A DNA stretch of 12,835 nt, from positions 1-12,835 of the forward strand of contig JBDLID010000088.1 of assembly GCA_039715055.1 (NCBI GenBank), given 5' to 3'. Position numbers and translations under genes: made by a program. This document shows positions 6,672 to 11,637 of the stretch, one piece after another. The notes under the pieces were generated by a model, which was given only the letters and a program-made list of their open reading frames with translations, was not told where the DNA came from and did no database searches. Each line of letters starts with the position of its first letter. The stretch's first letter is position 1. The stretch comes from JBDLID01 sp039715055. Its GTDB lineage: Bacteria > Desulfobacterota > Desulfobulbia > Desulfobulbales > Desulfocapsaceae.

Positions 6672-8530
6672 TGGGAAATTTTTCAGCCGATCATCTTCTG
6701 GACAACCTGCCCACGCCGGTATTTCATATCGACTCCAAAGGGAAGCTGTTGTTCGTCAACAAGGCCCTGCTCGAATTGGCAGGGAGCGATTTTGACCAGC
6801 TGCTGGGTAAAGGAATTTACAGCACAATAGCCCCAAAATTCATGGACTATTACCTGGAGCGGGAGAAAAATCTCCTCCTTTCAGGCGGCAGTGAAGCCGT
6901 TGAGGGGATGGCTGTCAATGGGGCTGGACGGGAATTGTCGGTGGTCTATAACCGTTCCTGCATTCATGATGAGGAGGGCAGGGTGAGCGGAATGGTTGTC
7001 TCTATTCTTGATCTCACAGAACTGAAGACCATTGAGCGGGCATTAGGCCGCAGCGAAACATGGAAACAGGCCATCCTTGATGGATTTCCCGGTACTCTTG
7101 CCCTTTTTGACCGTTCGATGAATGTGGTCTGGGCCAATGAAAATTTCAATATCGGGTGCGGCCATATCGAGGGAGGCTGCAGCTACGATCCAAAAATTCC
7201 ATTGGCTAAGGAGTGTCTAAACTGTCCGGTTCTGAAAAGTCTTGAAACCGGGCAGGTTGAAAGTGAAATTCGCAAGATAGAAGAGCCGTTCGGCTCAGGC
7301 AATATCAAGTATTTCGAAATGCTGGCAACACCGGTTCATGGCCGTGACGGAAAACTGTCAAATGTCGTTGTTGTGGTCAGGGACGTCAGTGACCGTTACA
7401 AACTTGAAGAGCAGCTCCGACATGCCCAGAAGATGGAGGCTATTGGAACACTGGCAGGCGGGATTGCCCATGATTTCAATAATATTTTGACTCCGGTGAT
7501 TGGCTATTCCGAGATTCTCAAGCTTCAGGCCCGGCAGCAGGGCTGGGAGGAAAACAGTGAGTACAGCAGCTATATCGACGGTATTCTGCGGGCCGCCAAG
7601 AGGGCCCAGGGACTCGTTGAGCAGATCCTGACATTTTCCCGCAGCAAGGAAGAGGGGGACACACCGCAGAATCTGTCGCCAATCGTCAAAGAGGTGCTTC
7701 GTCTCCTTGAGTCGACCCTGCCTTCAACTATTCGTATCAAAAAAAATATCAACACCCGCTGCGGCAAGGTTTCCATCGATCCGTTTCTACTTCACCAGGT
7801 GGTTATCAGTCTCTGTACCAATGGCGCTGATGCCATGGCTGGAGAGGTCGGTGAGCTTGGAGTGACTCTCGATGAGGTCGATGTGGAGGGGTACAGATGG
7901 GTTTGTCTGACCATCACCGACACAGGTAAGGGGATTGACGAGAAGCAGCTTGGTCGGATTTTCGATCCCTATTTTACAACCAAGGAGAAGGAACAGGGGA
8001 CCGGTATGGGACTGGCCATGGTCCACGGTATTATCAGTCGTCAGAACGGTCGCATCGATGTTTCTTCGGAACTTGGCGAAGGAACCCGGTTTGAGGTCTA
8101 TTTACCGCTGGCTGAGCAGGAAGACCGTCCTGAAAGTATGGTCGCTGCGCAGAAAGATCTCATGGGCAGCGGCATGCTGCTGCTGGTAGACGATGAGGAA
8201 GAGGTGATAGAGGTCACCGGCCAGCTGCTCACCCTGCTCGGTTACGAAGTCGTCAGCATCAGCTCTGCTCCTGATGCCCTGGAGTTGTTCAGCAATGGGC
8301 CTGAGAAGTATGACCTGGTGATCACCGACCTGACCATGCCTTATATGACCGGAATCGATTTGAGCCGGAGGATCCGGGAGCTCTCACCCGAGATACCGAT
8401 TATTCTCTGCACCGGTTATCTGGACGCTCTGGATCCGGACACCCTTGCCGGGTCTGGAATATCCACCTCGCTGGCAAAGCCTGTGACCATCAAAGGGCTG
8501 GGAGAGGCAATCCGGGGCCTGCTGCAATGA
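6671..8530 (+). CDS. Soluble PAS-PAS histidine kinase with C-terminal receiver
   Basis: This 619-aa protein has no membrane segment. PAS1 spans about 5-120 (NLPTPVFHIDSKGKLLFVNKA). PAS2 spans about 128-245 and carries four cysteines, C163, C170, C182 and C185, the last two in ECLNCPV. The kinase core is of the NtrB-like HisKA type: H267 in GGIAHDFNNIL, N384 (N box), DTGKGID from D417 and a GTGMGLAM box near 443. The terminal REC (about 503-619) has D507/D508, phospho-site D553 and K603. There is no DNA-binding or enzymatic output, so phosphate must pass on or the receiver must regulate the kinase. Its ATG overlaps the previous stop (TAATG). Being third in the operon suggests it feeds the same HD-GYP regulator, adding a cytosolic input. 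The cysteines could bind metal or heme or act as a redox switch. Confidence 0.93.
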   Translation: MGNFSADHLLDNLPTPVFHIDSKGKLLFVNKALLELAGSDFDQLLGKGIYSTIAPKFMDYYLEREKNLLLSGGSEAVEGMAVNGAGRELSVVYNRSCIHDEEGRVSGMVVSILDLTELKTIERALGRSETWKQAILDGFPGTLALFDRSMNVVWANENFNIGCGHIEGGCSYDPKIPLAKECLNCPVLKSLETGQVESEIRKIEEPFGSGNIKYFEMLATPVHGRDGKLSNVVVVVRDVSDRYKLEEQLRHAQKMEAIGTLAGGIAHDFNNILTPVIGYSEILKLQARQQGWEENSEYSSYIDGILRAAKRAQGLVEQILTFSRSKEEGDTPQNLSPIVKEVLRLLESTLPSTIRIKKNINTRCGKVSIDPFLLHQVVISLCTNGADAMAGEVGELGVTLDEVDVEGYRWVCLTITDTGKGIDEKQLGRIFDPYFTTKEKEQGTGMGLAMVHGIISRQNGRIDVSSELGEGTRFEVYLPLAEQEDRPESMVAAQKDLMGSGMLLLVDDEEEVIEVTGQLLTLLGYEVVSISSAPDALELFSNGPEKYDLVITDLTMPYMTGIDLSRRIRELSPEIPIILCTGYLDALDPDTLAGSGISTSLAKPVTIKGLGEAIRGLLQ

Positions 8531-8575
8531 TGAGAAACCGTTTTTCTTTGAGGCGATATTCTGTTTCCGGACAGA
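8531..8575. other. Short convergent gap, no clear terminator
   Basis: The kinase operon and nagZ converge here with 45 bases between stops. Two weak hairpins are visible: AGAAA/TTTCT around 8533-8546 with T-rich flanks, and TCTGT/ACAGA at 8560-8575. Neither has the GC-rich stem plus T-run of a confident intrinsic terminator, so termination may be Rho-dependent. Confidence 0.3.
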
Positions 8576-9607
8576 CTAACTGATTTTTGCCCTGAGATGC
8601 TCAACCCGTTCAAATGCCCTGTCGATCAATGATTCGGCAAGTATCCCGTTTTCCACATTCCTGACTGTTGATTGGATCAATGTCCCAAGAATGTCAGGTT
8701 CGTATCTGAGATTGTTGCCAATCACCAGCAGGTCCACTCCCGCCTGCAGTGCCAGCGTTACAGCTTTGTCCATTGGGTATCGTTCACCAATGGCCCTCAT
8801 CTGAAGATCATCGGAGACCACCACACCTTCAAAACCAAGCCTGCCCCGGAGCATCCCCTTGATTGTTTTTTTAGACAGGGTCGCCGGATAGTCACTGTCA
8901 AGCTGCTGGTGAAACAGGTGGCCGGTCATTATCGCATCCGCAAGCCCTGCTTTGATGAGTTTTTGATAGGGAAGCAGCTCTTCCTCACCCCAGTAGTTAC
9001 TGATATCGGTGAACCCGAGGTGTGAGTCGGTACGGGAGGAGCCGTGGCCGGGAAAATGTTTCGGGCAGCTGATGAGTCCGTTTTTGCGATGTTCCTCAAT
9101 CCAGGCTGCAGCATGCTCAAAGACGGTTTGCGGGTCAGGGGAAAAGCTGCGCTCCAGTTTACCTATAACCGGATTCTCACTGAAACTGTTGAGGTCGACC
9201 ACAGGGGCAAGATTGAAGTTGAAGCCAAGTTTTTTTAATATGGCCGAACAGGTCCTGCTGTGCATGGCTGTCAGGGCCGGGTCGTTTCCGGATCCCAGTG
9301 ATTCGGCGGTGGGAGTTGCCGGGACGCCATGCTTTTCCCTGAGTCTTCGGACCTGCCCGCCTTCCTGATCAACAGCAATAAATAAGGGAAATGAAGAGAG
9401 GTCCTGCAACCCTTTGATAAGAGACTGGACCTGATCGGTGGAGATAATATTGTTGTCTGTTGCTTTAAGCGCCAGCAACCGGTCGAAAAGAATGACACCG
9501 CCAAGATGGTGTTTCGTGATGTCCCGACCGATCGGGTCATCCGGGTTGATACTGGATCCCTTGAAGCCGAGAATGAACAGGCGACCAATTTTCTCTTTTA
9601 ATGTCAT
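8576..9607 (-). CDS. nagZ: Beta-N-acetylhexosaminidase (glycoside hydrolase family 3, NagZ type)
   Basis: This 343-aa protein has the normal size for single-domain NagZ. The enzyme removes N-acetylglucosamine from 1,6-anhydro-muropeptides during peptidoglycan recycling in the cytoplasm, and in some bacteria its products induce beta-lactamase. The NagZ loop KHFPGHGSSRTDSH is complete (K183-H196, with the D194-S195-H196 acid/base element). The nucleophile is D266 in VVSDDLQM. Other family marks are the N-terminal KIGRLFILGFKG, LFIAVDQEGGQVRRL near 75-89 and NLAPVVDLN near 132. There is no signal peptide. The gene is convergent with the kinase operon and divergent from the diguanylate cyclase. 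The start has no Shine-Dalgarno sequence (ACCACC before ATG), and a promoter-like pair lies immediately upstream, so a very short or absent leader is possible. An extended or export-type GH3 is unlikely at this length. Confidence 0.93.
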   Translation of the reverse strand: MTLKEKIGRLFILGFKGSSINPDDPIGRDITKHHLGGVILFDRLLALKATDNNIISTDQVQSLIKGLQDLSSFPLFIAVDQEGGQVRRLREKHGVPATPTAESLGSGNDPALTAMHSRTCSAILKKLGFNFNLAPVVDLNSFSENPVIGKLERSFSPDPQTVFEHAAAWIEEHRKNGLISCPKHFPGHGSSRTDSHLGFTDISNYWGEEELLPYQKLIKAGLADAIMTGHLFHQQLDSDYPATLSKKTIKGMLRGRLGFEGVVVSDDLQMRAIGERYPMDKAVTLALQAGVDLLVIGNNLRYEPDILGTLIQSTVRNVENGILAESLIDRAFERVEHLRAKIS

Positions 9608-9613
9608 GGTGGT

Positions 9614-9642
9614 TATCTAACCCGGTTGGGAAAACATGACAA
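9614..9642 (-). promoter_or_regulatory. Possible nagZ promoter with little or no leader
   Basis: Reading leftward, TTGTCA (9642-9637), a 17-base spacer and TAGATA (9619-9614) resemble a sigma-70 promoter. The -35 differs from consensus at one base; the -10 is only a half match. The nagZ ATG begins 6 bases after the -10, so transcription would start at or next to the start codon. That fits the missing Shine-Dalgarno sequence but is unproven. The -35 abuts the first dyad at 9643-9656. Confidence 0.25.
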
Positions 9643-9710
9643 GTCAAATTGGTGACACACCAAGAGTGGGTGGAAGGCGCCGGCGTAACAGTCAATTTTT
9701 TGACACACCA
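9643..9710. repeat. Two 20-bp direct repeats, each containing a GTCA-N6-TGAC dyad (candidate enhancer sites)
   Basis: Positions 9643-9662 (GTCAAATTGGTGACACACCA) and 9691-9710 (GTCAATTTTTTGACACACCA) agree at 17 of 20 bases, 48 bp apart start to start. Each begins with a 14-bp dyad, GTCA-N6-TGAC; the second is GTCAA-N4-TTGAC. Dyad centres lie about 164 and 116 bases upstream of the start predicted from the -24/-12 element, the normal range for sigma-54 activator sites. The second dyad matches 11 of 14 bases of the FleQ box as I recall it (GTCAATAAATTGAC). The repeats are directly visible; their role as activator sites is inferred from position and form. Confidence 0.6.
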
Positions 9711-9787
9711 TCTGCTTGTGGTGCTGAGGTGGTTTGTTTGTGTTTTTGCTGTGTAAGTTCAGTATTTTGTGCGGTTGCTTTTTTGTC

Positions 9788-9804
9788 TGGCATACGGTTT
9801 GCAA
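9788..9804 (+). promoter_or_regulatory. Sigma-54 (RpoN) -24/-12 promoter for the diguanylate cyclase gene
   Basis: TGGCAT (9788-9793), five bases, then TTGCAA (9799-9804). The invariant GG (9789-9790) and GC (9801-9802) are exactly 10 bases apart, and the flanks agree with TGGCAC-N5-TTGCA except for one base. Transcription should begin near 9814, giving a leader of about 100 bases before the ATG at 9916. The two upstream dyads supply the activator sites such a promoter needs. Confidence 0.65.
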
Positions 9805-9892
9805 TTTCGGTATCAGCTGTGCAATCGGCAGCGAACTAAAGAACAGGCAGACTGAAACCGATAAAGGTTGTACGCAAGATTGATAACAGCAT

Positions 9893-9904
9893 CCCTCAGG
9901 AGGG
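9893..9904 (+). promoter_or_regulatory. Ribosome binding site within a small hairpin
   Basis: AGGAGG (9898-9903) is the Shine-Dalgarno sequence that supports ATG 9916 over the in-frame TTG at 9868. It is embedded in CCCTCAGGAGGG, where CCCT (9893-9896) can pair with AGGG (9901-9904) around a 4-base loop. This would partly hide the site and hold down translation. The stem is short, so any effect may be small. Confidence 0.4.
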
Positions 9905-9915
9905 GGTTTGACCCA

Positions 9916-10929
9916 ATGACATTGCCCTTGTCACCCACTCAACTCTTTGAACGATTGAAAAAAACTGAGATGAATCAGGTTATGGACGAACTGATTCATT
10001 TCCGACGCCAGACCGAACGTCTCGACCTGATGAATAAACTTCATGCCCGGATGGCAAGTGTTTCCGGCCTGGACGGAATGATTGAAGCCTACTCGGTCTG
10101 GCTGATGCCGATGGTCAAGCATGAACTCATCGCCTATAACAATTTCGCCAGGCGGAAAAAACATATGTTTTGTTCCGGTCACGGTCCGGTTCGAAGAAAT
10201 GTCATGGCTTTTGCTGAAAGCCTGCTCTGTAAAGATGACAGGGAAACTTTTTCCTACAAAAGCGAAGACGGACATTACGCCCATAAATGGATGATAGAGT
10301 CATCGGGTGAGTCCGGGCTGCTTCTCGTCATCAAAGAGGACCATGAGCTGACTGAGGCAGAGATTGGAGTGATCAATGAATCTTTAGTTGTCTTTGGCGA
10401 GTCGGTCCGGCGCGGTCTCGAGTATGAGGAACTTCTCGACAGTGCCCACAGGGATGCACTGACCGGTCTCAGCAACCGTCGGGTCTTCAGTGACAGGGTC
10501 AATGCCCTGATGGAGAGTTCCAAGCGTTACGGACACCCCCTGACCATTGCCTCCCTTGACCTGGATTATTTCAAACAGCTCAATGACAAGCTGGGGCATC
10601 AGCGGGGTGACCGCGCACTCAAGCAGATAGCAGCTGTTTTCAAGGAAAATGTGCGCGCCACTGATCTGGCGATTCGAATGGGTGGCGATGAATTTCTTAT
10701 TGTAATGGAAAATACAAGTCAGGCCAGCGGTCGTGTTCTGGCCGAGCGGATTTGCAAGGCGGTCGATGACCTTAATGTGTGGGCTGATGAGGAAACGAAG
10801 TTGGGCATTTCCATTGGCTTGGCCCAATGGCGACATGAGGAAAACCTGGCTAAGTGGCTTGACCGGGTCGACGACTACCTCTACCACTCAAAAATTGAGG
10901 GGCGGGCCAGGGTAACCTCTGGTGATTAA
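9916..10929 (+). CDS. Diguanylate cyclase with N-terminal GAF-like sensor and I-site
   Basis: This 337-aa soluble protein makes cyclic di-GMP from two GTP. Residues about 1-40 form a charged helix. Residues about 40-160 resemble a GAF-type sensor fold (LDGMIEAYSVWLMPMVKHELIAYNNF, then strands around SGLLLVIKE). A linker helix leads into the GGDEF domain (about 175-337), which opens with AHRDALTGLSNRR. The active site GGDEF (256-260) is intact. The inhibitory I-site RxxD is present as R247-A-T-D250, five residues before it, so product feedback inhibition is expected. ISIGLA and the terminal LYHSKIEGRARV segment complete the domain. The start ATG 9916 has an AGGAGG upstream; the in-frame TTG at 9868 does not. 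It appears to be a single-gene unit under a sigma-54 promoter and ends before a long hairpin. What the GAF-like domain senses is unknown. Confidence 0.93.
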   Translation: MTLPLSPTQLFERLKKTEMNQVMDELIHFRRQTERLDLMNKLHARMASVSGLDGMIEAYSVWLMPMVKHELIAYNNFARRKKHMFCSGHGPVRRNVMAFAESLLCKDDRETFSYKSEDGHYAHKWMIESSGESGLLLVIKEDHELTEAEIGVINESLVVFGESVRRGLEYEELLDSAHRDALTGLSNRRVFSDRVNALMESSKRYGHPLTIASLDLDYFKQLNDKLGHQRGDRALKQIAAVFKENVRATDLAIRMGGDEFLIVMENTSQASGRVLAERICKAVDDLNVWADEETKLGISIGLAQWRHEENLAKWLDRVDDYLYHSKIEGRARVTSGD

Positions 10930-11109
10930 TGTCTCGTCAATTCTCCAATGACAGGACACTGAAGGTAGCCTGAATAAAGAAAGGAGTAAAGACTGGCAAA
11001 CAACAGGGCCGGCTCCATAGTGGAGTCGGCCCTGTTGTTTTAGAAGCCGGAAAAATTAGAGCTATTCAGCAAAGAATAAATATTGCCCTTTACACTGAAC
11101 TGTAACTGT
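10930..11109. other. Convergent intergenic region with long hairpin and second box pair
   Basis: The diguanylate cyclase gene and the leftward 130-aa gene converge here. The region contains a 20-bp stem hairpin (10998-11040) and, on the minus strand, the second copy of the paired TGAAYAGTTAC boxes (11112-11061). An AAGGAG-like string near 10980 is not followed by a usable start codon. I see no gene. Confidence 0.5.
10998..11040 (+). terminator. Long hairpin terminator, probably bidirectional
   Basis: The left arm 10998-11017 (AAACAACAGGGCCGGCTCCA) pairs with 11021-11040 over 20 positions with a single G-U pair, around a 3-base TAG loop. The core is GC-rich, and the arm ends in TTTT on the + strand (11038-11041). 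It sits 68 bases after the diguanylate cyclase stop and 69 bases beyond the stop of the leftward 130-aa gene, so it can serve both. The T-run is short for an intrinsic terminator, and the stem is unusually long. Confidence 0.75.
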
Positions 11110-11113
11110 TCAG
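11061..11113 (-). repeat. Paired TGAAYAGTTAC boxes, copy 2 (inverted relative to copy 1)
   Basis: Reading leftward, CTGAACAGTTACAGTTC (11113-11097) is an exact 17-base match to 82-98. CTGAATAG (11069-11062) follows 44 bases after the first string begins, compared with 47 bases in copy 1. The second box here has drifted (TGAATAGCTCT). The TGA of the first box is the stop codon of the 130-aa gene. The bases between boxes are not otherwise alike, apart from a CTTT just before the second box. Confidence 0.5.
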
Positions 11114-11502
11114 GCAAGCTCGATGTTCAGCGGAATGACATGCATCTCTTTCTGGCGCTGTTCGGTGTATCCCAGAGACCACTTGGCAACCGATGTCTGA
11201 TCACCGAGTAGTCTGGCAACGTCTTCGGCAACGCCGGCAAGATTGATCACCGGGTGACGTTCAAAGACCTGGGGCAGTCCCTGGGTCAGGTTGCAGGCCA
11301 GGCAGCGGCCCGGCCGTTCATGGAGACGGAGCTCCAGCTTGACATTTCTGTCATCGCTTCCCGCATATGCCAGTTCGATATCGTAAGCGCCTTCATTGGC
11401 ATCACCGAACAGGGCATCGAAAAATTGATTTGCCCTGTCCTGGGGGAAAATTTGACTCAGGGCTTCAGGGGTCAGTACAGATTCCATTTGTTGATTATCC
11501 AT
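11110..11502 (-). CDS. Small conserved CxxC protein, function unknown
   Basis: This 130-aa soluble protein has no signal peptide. The N-terminal part reads VLTPEALSQIFPQDRANQFF, followed by FDALFGDANEGAYDIELAY, and a RCLACNLT motif near residues 66-73 supplies a CxxC pair. The last third has a long helical stretch (AGVAEDVARLLG) and a strand-like tail. I believe it belongs to a family common in sulfate-reducing Desulfobacterota that carries a misleading homeobox-type name in some databases; I cannot confirm this here. The CxxC could bind metal or take part in thiol chemistry, but two cysteines alone are weak evidence. It is a single gene with its own promoter (11557-11584), divergent from the helicase gene. 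Its stop overlaps a repeated box. Confidence 0.8.
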   Translation of the reverse strand: MDNQQMESVLTPEALSQIFPQDRANQFFDALFGDANEGAYDIELAYAGSDDRNVKLELRLHERPGRCLACNLTQGLPQVFERHPVINLAGVAEDVARLLGDQTSVAKWSLGYTEQRQKEMHVIPLNIELA

Positions 11503-11556
11503 GGTGTTTTTCAGTTGTTGCTTTTTTACTGCTGCAAGTGCATTAATTTCGTCGCA

Positions 11557-11584
11557 ACTATAACCCTATTTTCTCCTTTGTCAA
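11557..11584 (-). promoter_or_regulatory. Sigma-70 type promoter for the 130-aa gene
   Basis: Reading leftward, TTGACA (11584-11579) matches the -35 consensus exactly. After a 16-base spacer, TATAGT (11562-11557) matches the -10 at five of six positions. Transcription should start near 11550, giving a leader of about 48 bases. The -35 is one half of a perfect palindrome (11579-11594), so a protein bound there would block or modulate this promoter. Confidence 0.6.
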
Positions 11585-11594
11585 CCGGTTGACA
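11579..11594. promoter_or_regulatory. Perfect 16-bp palindrome, candidate operator between divergent genes
   Basis: TGTCAACCGGTTGACA reads the same on both strands. Its ends are TTGACA on each strand, so it supplies a perfect -35 for the leftward gene and a potential one for the rightward helicase. The rightward -10 choices 16-18 bases on (around 11611-11617) are poor. The inner 14 bases, GTCAA-N4-TTGAC, repeat the dyad pattern seen upstream of the diguanylate cyclase at 9691-9704. It does not match the LexA boxes I know (CTGT-N8-ACAG or GAAC-N4-GTTC). Confidence 0.5.
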
Positions 11595-11637
11595 GCGTGT
11601 CGTTGCAGGTGCGAAAAGGCTGTGTTATTGTGGCGGC

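Larger units (their letters stand above)
9608..9915. promoter_or_regulatory. 308-bp divergent control region between nagZ and the diguanylate cyclase gene
   Basis: I see no credible gene here. From left to right it holds a possible nagZ promoter (9614-9642), two near-identical 20-bp direct repeats (9643-9662 and 9691-9710), a G/T-rich stretch on the + strand (about 9715-9790), a sigma-54 type promoter (9788-9804), a leader of about 100 bases, and a Shine-Dalgarno sequence caught in a small hairpin (9893-9904). The order of enhancer repeats, spacer and -24/-12 element matches a typical sigma-54 control region reading rightward. Confidence 0.6.

Noticed and set aside
9700..9705. Perfect TTGACA as a sigma-70 -35 for the diguanylate cyclase gene
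   Set aside because: No acceptable -10 lies 16-18 bases downstream, and the hexamer is better explained as an arm of the second dyad.
9636..9839. 67-codon open frame upstream of the diguanylate cyclase gene
   Set aside because: It has no ribosome binding site, is full of Cys, Arg and Ser in an unlikely pattern, and runs through the enhancer repeats and the sigma-54 promoter.
9807..9906. Possible c-di-GMP (GEMM) riboswitch in the diguanylate cyclase leader, prompted by AAACC...GGTT...ACGCAA and an imperfect stem CGGTATCAG/CTGAAACCG
   Set aside because: The conserved GGCAAACC and GACGCAAAGCC blocks and the second receptor hairpin of GEMM-I are not present, and the imperfect stem begins upstream of the predicted transcription start. 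A covariance-model search would settle it.
10936..10952. GTCA-N9-TGAC string just after the diguanylate cyclase stop as a fourth regulator site
   Set aside because: The spacing differs from the 6-base centre of the other three, and there is no promoter beside it.
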